From the NCBI GenBank assembly GCA_028829895.1, contig CM054181.1:8330001-8394000 (forward strand): DNA of 64,000 nucleotides, written 5' to 3'. The stretch comes from Sinotaia quadrata (lineage: Eukaryota; Mollusca; Gastropoda; Architaenioglossa; Viviparidae). This document shows positions 35,755 through 47,342 of the stretch, in pieces. Each line of letters begins with the position of its first letter. Positions within the stretch are counted from its first letter, which is position 1. The translations under genes and the position numbers were made by a program. The notes below the pieces were generated by a model that ran no database searches, was not told where the DNA came from, and saw only the letters and a list, made by a program, of their open reading frames with translations.

Positions 35755-36475
35755 TTGCGTGTAATAGTGATCTTATTTCAGACGGGAAAAAATTTGTTTG
35801 TTTGTCTGTACGTGTATGGTTGTGGTCCTGATTTTCCCTCCAAACCTACATTCTTATTTTAAATTAAGTACAGTGTAGGGTTTGTTTGTTTTTTCTTGTT
35901 CAAGGATGACAAGATAGAAAGATAGGATAATAGGATAGAAAGATAGATTAAGATTGCGAGTAAAATAGTATTTCAAAATGTTACATTCATAGTTATAAAA
36001 TTTTCGTTTGTCTTGGTAGTTTCCACAACGGTTTCTCTTGAAAATTATATACATAGTGATTATATATTGATTACATAGTGAATAAATAAAATACCACATA
36101 ATATAATAAAAACGAAGACAAATTCACACTACATATATTTCCATTTATTCAAATGCACATGTCTTCCTCTACAATTTATTAAATTAATATAATAGTTCAA
36201 TTTGGTTATAAATTTAAGAATGGATAGTTTTCGCCCAGTAATATTTCTGTCGTCTGGATGTAGAATACCTCCCCATCACTTACAAAATTTGTTCCAATTT
36301 CTATCAGCAATCGAGCAGAATTACTATATATCCCTTTAATGAAACTAAAGAATTTATTCTGAAAATAGAGCAACATTAATAACTTTTTACCTACTTTATC
36401 TATTCCAGCAAGTTTTAGTATTTGTGATGCAAAATCACCTTACCCAAATGTTGACAATAAAACAACAAGCACATT
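34926..36475. other. Anonymous DNA with (TC)n run
   Basis: Contains a CpG-richer patch at 35465-35560 and a (TC)n run at 35706-35748. An open frame across these (35462-35764) reads into the TC run and has no recognised domain. Confidence 0.45.
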
Positions 36476-36595
36476 ACAAAGAGAACAGAGAAGCAGAAAT
36501 GTATTGTGGAGGCACTACAGACGCTGAAAATAAAAGAACAGGCACATTTAAAAGAGAACAGAGAAGCAGAAATATATTGTGGAGGCTCTAGAAAT
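36476..36595. repeat. About 66-bp tandem duplication
   Basis: Two copies of GAGAACAGAGAAGCAGAAAT followed by TATTGTGGAGGC. Confidence 0.85.
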
Positions 36596-36726
36596 TGATT
36601 GGGAAAAATAATAGCAAATAATATGAAGAAGGAGAAGTGACAATTGTGTTTGTTAAACCGAGCTATAGGCCCTACGAGTTATGGGCCCCTGCCAGTCATT
36701 TGATAGTGTTGATGTTTCGTAGGAAA

Positions 36727-36812
36727 ACTCAATCACTTGAAAGTTAATCACTGGAGAAATTAATCGCTTGAGAAGTTAATCTCTTGAGAAGTTAATCGCT
36801 TGAGAAATTAAT
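36727..36812. repeat. 18-bp tandem repeat, about 5 copies
   Basis: AATCGCTTGAGAAGTTAATC-type units with small changes. Confidence 0.85.
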
Positions 36813-37253
36813 CCCTTCTTTCTATTGTATCTAACGAAGCAAACGAAGAATTGATTAACCTTGAATGGAGTTGATTTAGATATGGTTTAATAATTCTGAC
36901 AGTTGCCAGAGATTTTGAGATGTTGAAAACTGTCACAAAACCCCTTAACATTAGCTAGAATAGATAATTTGCTTTCACAGGATGTCAAGGGTTACTGAAG
37001 CTTGTCTACCAAGGCTTTAGTGAATACATCAATCTCTGCACAACATAAAAACTCACATGGATTCTATGCATTAATTTAATAGAAGTGATCTACTAGTTTT
37101 GTCACGTCAAGCAGACGTGCAACTTTGCTAGTCACTGAATGGCAATTCTAGAAATTGACCAACAAGCAATCTATACATACAATAAATTTGCTATGTCTAT
37201 GGGTTTGTGTGGACGTTTTGATCGGACTTTTACTGTCGTATACCCTGGCCTAG

Positions 37254-37415
37254 TGCATTAGAATCAAGACAAGCAATATATGCAATTCCATAAGTAAAGA
37301 GCATTAGAATCAAGACAGGCAATATGTGTTCCATATGTAAAGAGCATTAGAATCAAGACAGGAAATAAATGCTATTCCATAAGTAAAGAGCATTAGAATC
37401 AAGAGAGGCAATATG
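37254..37415. repeat. About 45-bp tandem repeat, 4 copies
   Basis: GCATTAGAATCAAGACAGGC plus AATATATGCAATTCCATAAG. Confidence 0.85.
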
Positions 37416-37544
37416 GTGTATAATCATGAAAGTTTCAATGGTCTGCATGTGACCTTTTAGAATTTTATCCTAAAATTCTTTTTCAACAATTAGCGCGCGC
37501 ATTCCTTGAAAAAAATAAATTTTGTTTGTGTGCTATTTGTTATG

Positions 37545-37930
37545 ATCTCCTTCGTCTTCTATAAATAGATTTCTAAGAAGTAAACAATCCTTTAAGATCA
37601 GCAGGTCACTTGTCTCCTTCATCTTCTATAAATATATTTCTAAAAAGTAAACAATCCTTTAAGATTACACGTCATTTGCTAACTTAAAATGTAACTTTAT
37701 GTAGGCCTAAATGTAACTTAAAATGTAATTTACTATCTAAACAGGTCATTTAGCCAATTTAAAATGTCACTTTGCAGCAATGTAGTAACAGGTCATTTAC
37801 TAACTTAAAATGTTATTTGACAGTAATTTGATAATGTAACAGGTCATTTACTAACTTAAACTGTCATTGGGCAGTAATTTGCCAACTTAGCGGGTCATTT
37901 CCTAACTTAAAATGTCATTTCTGAATTTCT
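37545..37930. repeat. Two adjacent short repeats
   Basis: A duplicated block with CTTCTATAAATAGATTTCTA and AAACAATCCTTTAAGAT at 37545-37670 is followed by four or five loose units of GGTCATTTACTAACTTAAAA at 37675-37930. Confidence 0.8.
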
Positions 37931-38039
37931 CCTTGAGAAAAATAAAATGCCGAGTATTTACATTTCGTATTGATGGCTTTCCCGTGATAGTTGAGCTGGG
38001 CCACCACTGGCGCGACATTTGTTATCATATCCGTAACTG

Positions 38040-38540
38040 TTGTTTGTCATACTGTGCATTTGTTTCCGACGCGTAAATTTCGTCCAGGGTTATGAACACA
38101 CATTCTGTTTACCCATCACGAGCCCGGGGGAGAGGGGAGGTGGGGAAACAGGCAAGGCATTACGCGTGCACGCTCGATATACTGCGTGATGTCGGCAACG
38201 AGAAAAACGTCGGCTGAAGCTCGATGCTAGCCTAACGATCGTACAATATGCGAACGAGCCTGAAGAAACCACAGACAAATCAAACACGAATTCGAAGACT
38301 GTTAGATCTGCGCGTCGGGTTTACGCTCATGGGGAGCGTTCAAGAGCGTGCACAGATATTACGGTGAACACCTGGTCTCGCACGAGATCGTTTTCTCCTG
38401 TCGCGGTACGCATACAAGGCAGTGAGACTCAATAATGCTTTTGCAATCGATTAGCTTGGCGGCGCGCAGAGTTGAGAGCAGGAAATGACGAGAGTGTGAC
38501 GTTGCATAGTAGAGCTTTCACTGCAGGGGAAGTAACTCTT
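38040..38540. other. CpG-rich patch, no gene identified
   Basis: Visibly richer in CpG than its surroundings (for example GCGCGTCGGG and GGCGGCGCGC) in otherwise AT-rich DNA. It could be a promoter or first exon, but I see no confident start codon and donor pair, and open frames have no known domain. Confidence 0.3.
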
Positions 38541-39083
38541 ACTCTCACACAACTGCATCACTGGTGATCAGTTAGAGTACATCTAAATCAAATACTTTCA
38601 ACCCTTTATTAAATGAAAATATATCTCCAAATATTCATTTACAACTTAGTTTTATTTATGAATGACAAAAAGATCTTGTGTAATATGTGCATTTAATCTG
38701 GTTGGCGCATGTGCTGAAGGGCAAGTGTTTTGAAACTGACGTGTGCAAGTTGTGCGTTCCCTATTTAATAATAGTAATGATTAATAAAAGTACAGCTGTG
38801 CAGAGGTTAAGTTTACTTTAATCGTAAGAAGGGTTGAATCCCAGACATCCTCTATTATACTGGACCGCTGGACCCTATCTTTTTTTTTTTTTTTTTTACC
38901 CCTTTGTGATATTCCACGTCAAGATGTGTATCCACGACTTTCCTGAACATATAGGCCAAATAGTATGCATGCTGCCAGAGCTGTTATTAAAACTTGTTTT
39001 TGTGGTAAAATTCCGGTTTTCATTGCTCACATTATAATCTTACATTGAATCACTTGTATTTAATATTGTTGTTTAAGCTATAA

Positions 39084-39383
39084 ACAGTCATTAGAAGCAC
39101 TAGAAAGCACTGTCCAGTGATTGGATGTACACAAAACTGGAGAAAACGAATGGAGAAATTAAATCAATCTTGTTTTGAACATGTTCCAATCAAATGCAAC
39201 TGTCATTGTGATGCACCCTTCACTTTGTATCGAATGCCATTAGAGCCAGACCTCAAGAGACAATGGTTGTCAGATTTGCAGCAGAAAAATCCCCCCCCCC
39301 CCAATAGAGTGTTCATGTGTGTGTTTTTTTTCCATTTCACTGATAAAAAGCCTTTACTTGACAACCCTATAGCAGGGTTATAG
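39084..39383 (+). pseudogene. THAP-type zinc finger fragment, decayed
   Basis: The frame after a stop at 39081 reads KHCPVIGCTQNW, then CHCDAPFTLYRMPLEPDLKR and QWLSDLQQK, ending with PNRVFMCVFFFHFTDKKP. This follows the THAP C2CH pattern: C-x4-C, an F.LYR.P core, a W..L helix and a final C..HF. The last Cys-to-His spacing is four residues instead of two, caused by a T8 run coding VFFF. A C-run codes PPPP just before it. Both look like slippage at homopolymers, and the frame stops after LLDNPIAGL. THAP domains occur in host DNA-binding proteins and in P-element transposases; I cannot tell which this came from. Confidence 0.65.
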
Positions 39384-39533
39384 CTTGGTTGTGAAAGAGA
39401 GGTATTTAAAAAGCCTATACTTCACAACCCTATAGCAGAGTTATAGCTTGGTTGTGAAAGATGGGTATTAAACCTATACTTGACAGCCTATAGCAGAGTT
39501 ATAGCTTGGTTGTGAAAAAGAGGTATTTAAAAG
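39347..39533. repeat. 62-bp tandem repeat, 3 copies
   Basis: CTTGACAACCCTATAGCAGG plus GTTATAGCTTGGTTGTGAAA. It starts within the end of the THAP frame and runs up to a second THAP-like fragment. Confidence 0.88.
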
Positions 39534-39724
39534 CCACGAGTTCTGGTCAGATGTCCAGGAACAATGTCGTCTGCAGCAAATACTTCTACGAACGAATCAG
39601 TCGCCATATAAAAAGAAAGTTATCTGCTGGCGTATGCAAAATTCTCACCCATCTAATCATCTCATTAACATATGTTTTTGATGGTCCCCATCTTACTTTC
39701 AAAGTAACCATGTTTTTATTGTGA
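39506..39724 (+). pseudogene. Possible second THAP C-terminal fragment
   Basis: The frame contains RNNVVCSKYFYE, resembling the THAP end VCSKHF with the metal-binding His replaced by Tyr. No ATG starts the frame. It lies directly after the 62-bp repeats that follow the first THAP fragment, so a THAP region may have been split or duplicated together with those repeats. Short motif, low confidence. Confidence 0.3.
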
Positions 39725-40188
39725 TTCTAAAAATCTCTAACTTCTAACGAATGGCTCAAAGCGAATGAACTTGCTCGGTAACAAATCCACAGAACCGGAA
39801 GTTGACCACAAAAATCTTGAGGATTTATAAGTATCACTGACCTTGACTTGTATTTTAAGTTGGGAAAGTGGATAGCGCTGCGCATTACTTGAAACGGAAT
39901 TTGGGTAGGTCAAGGTCCAGAGTTCCTTATGGCCCTTATGGCGTTTTTGTTGAATTCATGTGGGGATTCACCGACTCCAAAAAGTCTCTAGCAGTAGAAA
40001 TGACTTGTTTCCTATATGTTTTTGTCGACCATTAATTAACATATTTCGTATTTGAACTGTATGCTGTATTCGATAACACAGTGGGTTAGGATTATGGTTA
40101 AGATTAGTTTTATTACATTTTTACTTAAAATTAAACAATAATTATATATTTTTTAAATCTCGCTTGTTTGAATAAGATCTTATGTTAA
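39725..40188. other. Anonymous AT-rich DNA
   Basis: Nothing recognised. Confidence 0.45.
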
Positions 40189-40510
40189 TCTCTGATTGGC
40201 GCGAAGATTAAGTGTTATTTTCTCCCCTTGTTTATACGATGATAGGTCAGGAGAAAAGAGACAAGTGCTGGTCTTTCTGAGTGGTGCGAAGATTGCTATT
40301 TTCTCCCTTGTGTATATACTGATTGGTCAGGAGAAAAGAGTCTGGTGCTATTCTTCTCTGATTGGTGCGAAGATTAAGTGTTATTTTCTCCCTTGTGTAT
40401 ATACTGATTGGTCAGGAGAAAAGATTCTAGTGCTATTCTTCTCTGATTGGTGCGAAGATTAAATGTTATTTTCTCACGTCTATATTTGGTGATTGTTCAG
40501 GAGAAAAGTC
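40189..40510. repeat. About 85-bp tandem repeat, 4 copies
   Basis: TGATTGGTGCGAAGATTAAG, then TATTTTCTCCCTTGTGTATA and GATTGGTCAGGAGAAAAGA. Units at 40203, 40288, 40369 and 40454. Each unit has two ATTGG (inverted CCAAT) pentamers. Confidence 0.88.
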
Positions 40511-41094
40511 TATTTTTAATCATCTCTTATTGGCAAAAAAGCACAGCACTATTTTCACCCCTCTTAGCGATATCCCATGACTGGTCAGTCTTTTGAAATC
40601 AGCCAGATTCTTACAGTATTCTAAGAAGATCATTGGCTGAATAAAACCGAGATGTCCCAGAAATAGATTTTGACCAAGTACACTAGAAAGTAATCAGAGC
40701 GTGACGACATGTCGAGTCTTGTGTAAGAAAAAATTCATGCAGAGATTTCATTTATTTCATAATTTGCAAATGGCTGAATGGTTGTAGACTTCGGCCGTTA
40801 GTGTGTTATGTTGTTACTCAGCAGATTGTACCGGATCGGCCAGTTTGGTAGATTTGCTACAGTGCTTTTTAATGTCATCTATTTACCAATACCCATCTGG
40901 AATGTGCCGTTGTTACACTTATTTACCAGCTTTTCACAACACAGTACAACTCATGCACTTGTACTCCCACCCCCCTCTTAAACACACATGGTAGACACAC
41001 AAGATGTTGACTTGAACTGTTGTATCGATTTTTTTGTTGTCACCTTACAATATTTCGTTTTTAACTGCATCACAACTGTCTCCAAGGTATTGTC
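40511..41094. other. Anonymous DNA
   Basis: Nothing recognised. Short open frames have no domain. Confidence 0.4.
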
Positions 41095-41545
41095 AACATG
41101 TTTATGGCTATCGTGTATTGAAATGATCTAAAGAAGTATTGCCAGCATGTTTATGAATATTGTGTATTGAAATGGGTCAAGAATTTTGTTAGTATATTTA
41201 TGAATACCCTGTATTGAAATGGGTCAAGACGTATTGTTAGCATATTTATGAATACTGTGTATTGAAATGGGTCAAGACGTGTTGTTAGCATATTTATGAA
41301 TACTGTGTATTGAAATGGGTCAAGACGTGTTGTTAGCATATTTATGAATATTGTGTATTGAAATGGGTCAAGAATTTTGTTAGCATATTTATGAATACCC
41401 TGTATTGAAATGGGTCAAGACGTATTGTTAGCATATTTATGAATACTGTGTATTGAAATGGGTCAAGACGTGTTGTTAGCATATTTATGAATATTGTGTA
41501 TTGAAATGGGTCAAGACGTATTTTCAATATTTATTGAAATTATCT
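41095..41545. repeat. 48-bp minisatellite, about 9 copies
   Basis: GGGTCAAGACGTATTGTTAG plus CATATTTATGAATACTGTGT, with units at 41221 and 41269. Because 48 is divisible by three, minus-strand frames stay open and translate to 16-residue repeats (MLTTRLDPFQYTVFIN). These are not genes. Confidence 0.93.
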
Positions 41546-41596
41546 GAAGACGTGTGAGCAGCTTTGAAGCGTTTAGTCTAGTAGATTCTTATAATT

Positions 41597-41668
41597 ATGA
41601 TAATGATGATGATGGTGGTGGTGGTGGTGGTGATGATGATGATGACGATGACGACGACGATGATGATT
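41597..41668. repeat. (GAT)n/(GGT)n/(GAC)n trinucleotide patch
   Basis: Mixed ATG/GTG/ACG triplets giving homopolymeric frames. Confidence 0.9.
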
Positions 41669-41939
41669 AATTTGGGAAGCACTTCCGGCCTGGGCCAATT
41701 TTGCTTTGGGGAAAGGGTGGTTGGGGGGAGGGAGGGAATAGGGTGGTTGGGCCTGTTGGCTAAGTCATCTTTGGTTCATTTTTGTAGAATTTTAGAGGCG
41801 CGGAACGCATCTACACTGAACGCATTGTTGCTGTGTTGTTGTTCTCCTTTGTTCTATAGGCTGTCGTAGTTGTTGTGTTGTTTACTTTTGTCTGGCTGGT
41901 TGCCTTGGCTGATAGAGAGGTTTCTGTGATAGCTCTGAG

Positions 41940-42165
41940 AGTGGCAGATATCATTGCACTGAGTAGAATAGGTTATTACATTGAGATGTATAGGCTACTG
42001 CATCGAGATAAATAGGTCATGCATTATGTAGAATAAGTTATTACATTGAGATGTATAGGCTACTGCATCGAGATAAATAGGTCATGCATTATGTAGAATA
42101 AGTTATTACATTGAGATGTATAGGATATTGCATTGAGATAAATAGGTCATGCGTTATGTAGAATA
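41940..42165. repeat. About 65-bp tandem repeat, 3 copies
   Basis: GAATAAGTTATTACATTGAG plus ATGTATAGGCTACTGCATCG. Confidence 0.87.
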
Positions 42166-42539
42166 AATCACTGAATTGTAGAGATGAGGTTATTTTATTG
42201 TGGTGAATCAGTCACTGTTTTGTGGCGATACGATCATGACATTATGACAATTTGGTCATTGCTTTGAAAATATAGGTCATTGTGTTAGGGTGAAAAAGAC
42301 AGGCTGTACTGTAGCAAATGGGCCATAGCGTTTAGCGATGAAGACATTGCCATGGTAACGAATAGACCATGCTGTGGAGGCGAAAGTGTGAAAAAGGAAA
42401 TAAGAATTTTTCGAATTCGTGTATTAAGACAAATAGAGCACAATAATGTAAACAGTCGAGACAGTGAACACTGCTTACTAGCGGAGCGAATTAAAGCTTT
42501 TCGCTCGCACTTTTGCCTTACGTCTGTGGCAGCCCGCGT

Positions 42540-42663
42540 GTGTGTGTGTGAGAGAGTGTGTGTACGTGTGAGTGTGTATGTATGCAAGTGTGAGTGTGCA
42601 TGTTTGTATGAGTGTGCGTATTTGTAAGTTGTGTGCCCTGTGTGTGTGTGCGCGCGCGCGCGC
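42540..42663. repeat. (TG)n grading into (GC)n
   Basis: Degenerate TG run ending in about six TG then six GC units (42640-42663). A strict purine-pyrimidine alternation of this kind can adopt Z-DNA. Confidence 0.9.
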
Positions 42664-43335
42664 TACAAATGACAATTCTCAGTTTCTAATTGATAACAGT
42701 CAGTCGATTGGCAGGACCTGACAGCTCACAGTCAACTTGCAGCGGTTAAGAGTAAACATGTTTGTTCGTCCGGATCAAATGACTCTGAATTTTCCAACAG
42801 GGGATAAACCAAACACGCGTCTGGTTCGCTTTTGGGTTGGAATTCGAACTGTACTCGAGAGCCCTCCTTAATATGAAACCCTCAGTGGAGACCACTGCAG
42901 CGTGTTACCATATTGACAAATTATGTTTAGGCATTTGAAATTCCGACTTCGAGATCAACAAGGCTCTTGATGCGTTACGGCCAATCAAAACAAAATATCA
43001 CGGTTACTCCCCGTTGCATGTTGACTTACGCTCTCGTATACAATGTAAACAATATCAAATTCGGTAATTAACGATTTATTGAGGGGTGATGCGTAAGTTG
43101 CGTGGTCTAAGTTGGGGAGAGGTGGTTAACGGACAAGGATAATGGTGCGGTAACGGCTCCGTGTTAGCTAATGGGAGTGGTAGCAACGTCGAAGGTTTTG
43201 AGTTCGAATATTGGCGCGCCAATCGATTTTCATTTATTCCGTAGCTCTCTAGAAGTACAGCGGCCATGATTGTAAGCATTCGGGGAAATTGTGCGCATAA
43301 ATACCCATTATTGTTATGGACTCTTCTGCTGCCTC
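42664..43335. other. Anonymous DNA with a weak tRNA-like patch
   Basis: Around 43165-43215, TAGCTAATGGG (A-box-like) lies about 40 bases before GAGTTCGAAT (B-box-like). This could be the relic of a tRNA-derived SINE. No cloverleaf can be drawn convincingly. Confidence 0.25.
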
Positions 43336-43378
43336 CTATTATTATATTATTATTATTACTATTACCTCTATTATTATG
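43336..43378. repeat. (ATT)n microsatellite at the retrotransposon 3' side
   Basis: ATT triplets with interruptions. On the element's sense strand this reads as TAA/AAT repeats. Confidence 0.88.
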
Positions 43379-43380
43379 CC

Positions 43381-46075
43381 TCTTTCCACGAGTTCAGTTT
43401 GACTGTCAGTTGTGAACCAAGGTATCGGAATTAAGATTCTGGGAGATCCAAGGTTTTAAGGAGGGTGTGGGCACTTCCGAAGAGTACTCCACAAGACCAA
43501 TGACTTCTTCTACCACATCTTTGATTTTCTTGAGACCTCGGGCTCCCATCTTCATAGATACAAAGAGCCTGTCTACGTCTGCTTTGGGTGTAAGGCTGTG
43601 TGTGTTGTGAGTAGTTTTCTTATTTTTCTGTCCAGTTCATTCATTTCATTTGTGGTCCAATCTATGATACCTCCAGTGTAGCTGACTACAGGCATTGCGT
43701 ATGCGTTAAGGGCTTGTATTTTGTTAACCCCATTCAGTTGGACTTCTGGACTTGTCTAACCCATTTTTCACCCTCTCTCTTATCTTTGGACTTCACTTCA
43801 CTCTGCATATTTTCTTGAAGTTGTAGTATCCCTAGGTATTTATATCCTTTTTCCATTGTAACATCATTGATTTTTCCAATGTCGCATGCAGCCCTCTGTT
43901 ATTTGATCCTGCCTTTCTGGACGATAAATCTGCCACATTTCTCAAGGCCGAATTTCATGTTATTGTCCTCAATGCAGATCTTGACTGTATCGATCAGCGG
44001 TGTGATGTCACGTTCATTTTTAATGTTACTGCAGAGCTTGAGATCATCCATACAAAGTAAATAGCTGATGAGCTGTCCAGTTTTAATTTTGTATCCTAAT
44101 CCTCTTTTCTGGATGATTTGACTGAGACGATTTAGACTACTTTAGAGCAATGCAGAACAGCAGTGGTGATAGGGAATTATTGAAAGATTCCACAGTTTAT
44201 TGTTGTATCTACAATTTATGTGTTGTTGCAGGTGAGGGCGAGTTTTTTGTTGATTATTGAAGTATGTTCTGTACTAATGGCGCTATTTTGTTTATGTTCA
44301 ATGTCTCATGTATCCATGAATGTAGAACTGAGTCATAGGCCTTTTAATTGTCAATCCATACCATTGAAAGATTTGTTCTTTGTTTCTTGCTGTCAGTAAC
44401 CATTGCCTTATCAATTGTCAATTGGTCTTTTGTTCCTCTGCTACCTGGTCTAGCACCCTTTTGTTCACTGGTTAAAAGTTTGCTTCAAGGTGAGTCATGA
44501 TTTTGTCAGATATAATTCATGATTGTAACTTCCAGGTAGTTGATAAGAATGTGATTGGACGATAGGTGTTTGAGTTTGTGCCTTTCTCTGGATCTTTCAT
44601 AATCAGACTTGTTTCTCCCGTTACCATCCAGACTGGCAAGTGTTCTGGTTTGTAGTTGTTCAGCAAGTCTACCATGTAAGGAGGTAAGATGTTTCAACCA
44701 GAATATTTGTACTTGGTCTAGGCCTGGGGCTTTCCAGTTTGCTATCTTTCTTACCTTCTTCTTGATGTCTTTCTCAGTGATTGTGACGTTGCATTGTTCA
44801 GGTATATCATTATGATCATCTTTCAGTTCCTTAATCCATCAGGCTGAGGAGTTATGTATATTTGGGTTGCTCCAAATGTTTTCCCAGAAGGTCTTGGTGT
44901 CTTGAATGTTTGGCATTTGTTGTTCAGCTCTGGAATTTTCTTTAAGGTCTTGATATAGTCTCCCAGAGTCAGTTCTGAATGTTTTGTTCTGTTGGAATTG
45001 CTGACCTCTTGCATATATCTCTTCAGATGGTGACTGAACCTTTGAAGTCTTTGCTTTGCATCTTCTATTGTGATCTTAATGTTTCTGTAGTGGTATTTGT
45101 TGACTAATGTTGCCTTCAGTTTTCCCTTATTTCGTGCTGCTTCTGTCATTTGGCTTATTTCTCTCCTAGTACACTCTATTTCTTTTCTATTCTTTTCTTC
45201 CATGATGGTACTGATAGATTCTTTGTTTGTACTGTGTCTGGTATTGTATATATTTCAATTACTTTTGCAGTGGCGTATATTAGACTGTTGGTTTCTGTCA
45301 TATCTTCTGTGGGAATATGTTTTAGTACTTCATTTGCATTCTGAATTGCATTCCTTAAAACTTTGTTGTTTTGCAGCCTTCCTGTTGGGGTTCTGCCTTC
45401 ATGTGTCTTATTTTGACCACGAAACCTTTTATGTTTTCTGACAAGCATTGTTGTTTTTCAGTGAAGTCGCTTGAAGTTTTTGGTAATCAACTGAATTTGA
45501 CTGTTGTGAGGTTGTGGAAGTTTCATTGTCTTCTATTTCAGCGCATTGGGTTGTAGTATTGGTTTGTTGTTATTCTATCTTTTGTAATTCTAGGGCTGTA
45601 AGAAAGCTATTTTGCATGATCACGCTCTCCTGGTCCAGGAGCCACTGTTCACTTATAATATTATCTGGATGGTGCGTGAGCCAGAGTTCATGCAACCTTT
45701 TTCAATATCCTCTTGCTGTAGGTTGGCTATGATAGTAAGAGACCATTAATTGTATGTTTTCCTCTCTGGTCCATCTCCTCCTAGTTTTCTCTTGCGTTTC
45801 AGTAGCCCATTTTTCGCTAGAATTCCCTGAAACATCAGTGACTAGCGCTGACCTTGTTAACCCGGGCGACGTCTGATCCGGTATAGAATCAAATTTTGTT
45901 TTCTCCATCATGAATGGGATGGGTGTGAGTGTAGTTTGGAGGGAGCTGCTTTTCACTCCCTCAATAGTCCAGAGATGGGATTTGAAGTTGTCATTCATCC
46001 ATGTTTGTTGACACAGCTCAGGTAGCTTAACTTTCTGTGTGAGGTTGTCCTCTTCTAACAACTGGACTATCGAGA
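43381..46075 (-). mobile_element. Decayed non-LTR retrotransposon (R2/R4/Dong-like) with Myb-like and RT segments
   Basis: On the minus strand, coding relics appear in order over 2.7 kb. RRRWTREENIQLM (Myb-like) lies near 45740. Then come HELWLTHHPD, PSWKKRIEKK (near 45180) and ANWKAPGLDQVQ with HLTSLHGRLAEQL (near 44690). RT motif A follows as NLSMVWIDN then KAYDSVLHSWI (near 44350), a motif-B relic FPITTAVLHC (near 44170) and motif C CMDDLKLCSN (near 44050). The distal part has GLEKCGRFIVQ and MPVVSYTGGIIDWTTNEMNE. The frame shifts several times, with in-frame stops (TGA after TARGY, TAA after WIDN), so it is dead. It ends before any recognisable endonuclease. The order fits single-ORF, endonuclease-at-C-terminus elements; the exact clade is inferred. 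Confidence 0.8.
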
Positions 46076-46104
46076 CATCATCATCATCATCATCATTATT
46101 ATTA
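46076..46104. repeat. (CAT)n(ATT)n microsatellite at the retrotransposon 5' side
   Basis: Seven or so CAT triplets followed by ATTATTATTAA. On the element's sense strand this reads TTAATAATAATGATG. Confidence 0.88.
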
Positions 46105-47342
46105 AGCGATTTTCCCCACGACTACTGTTAGTTCTCTTATAAGAGAGCAAACAAAAGTTCTTAAGAGAGCAAAATCTTACAAGAAAACAACAGTTTACAC
46201 CTAGTTATTAAAATAACAACTCTTTACAGCAAAACAGCAACCATTAACACAGTAGAACCATATAACATATAACCATATAAATATTGTTTTGTTAAAAGCT
46301 TTTGTTGTTTTAATAACTGCTGTTTAAAATAATGACTTGCTGTTGCAACAACTGTTGTTTGAGTTATTGTTATGCTGTTTTAATAACCGATTTTGAACGA
46401 AATGCTTTGTAGCCTCAGTTGGCCTAATAAGATGTCATATTTTGCTGTCTTAATACTTTTTCTTGGATGTACACATTTTCTATCTTCATATCAAGAATGG
46501 AAATAATGTATTTGCTGACTTAACTGCCGACTAAATTGTTGATTTTAATCTCACAGGACACGTACTGGCTCACTACATCTGCATTGCACTTTCTGAAAAG
46601 AAACAAGTTGAATTTAATTTTTCACACACCAGAATCATGACTGTTAGTCAATTATAAATTATTAAAGAAAGAAATCCCACGTATCTGTAAGTAATTCGTA
46701 ACAAATAACGGTTCTTTTATCAAATATTCCCAAAGTTTCATTCATATAGTTTGCATATCATGCACACTTATTAATAGTGTTTGTTTAAATCCTGATATCA
46801 ACCCCACCAAACACCAGGTAAATCGGGAGAGGCAGTGAATGCTATATTTGACAGCACCAGAAGAAAACGGCATCAACTGACATTTGAAGATCTCTCAATC
46901 AATATTAAATGCAAATAAACTCTTAAATACTTTTTCCAGCGCTTTTGACATCCCACTGGTAATCTCAACGTCAATTACCACACGCTTACGGACGCTCCCC
47001 AGCGCCCCTAACGGACACTAAGCAAAAGGCAAACGTTTCTACACTTACACCAAAAGCCGCGGTACGTGTGACGTTTTCACCTCTATCTCTTCGTTTGATA
47101 AGCTCGAGGGAGCTGCTTGGCCACTCAACAACGATCCTCAAGTAGAAAGTCGTGCCGCCACTGCATTAACTTAATCACGTGCCGTCCATCGTAAAGGGCG
47201 AGCACTCAATTAACATGGCTTATGTTGGAGTGACGTTCTCACTTGAACTCCAAAGTGAATCATGCAGCGAGCATATCTTTGACGGTCGATTGTCGAAACT
47301 TGTTGTAGTTAATTTTCCATAAGCAGTGTTTCCAATAAATGC
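46105..47342. other. Anonymous DNA, no gene recognised
   Basis: About 1.2 kb. It holds a loose AACAAC/GTTGTT-rich stretch at 46140-46400, a CpG-richer stretch at 46960-47200 and a small hairpin (TTGGAGT ... ACTCCAA) near 47225-47255. Confidence 0.45.

Noticed and set aside
41151..41527. Minus-strand frames of MLTTRLDPFQYTVFIN repeats
   Set aside because: The 48-bp repeat length is a multiple of three, so one frame stays open by arithmetic. There is no start-proximal unique region and no domain.
43159..43230. tRNA gene
   Set aside because: A- and B-box-like motifs are weak and no cloverleaf forms. At most an old SINE relic.
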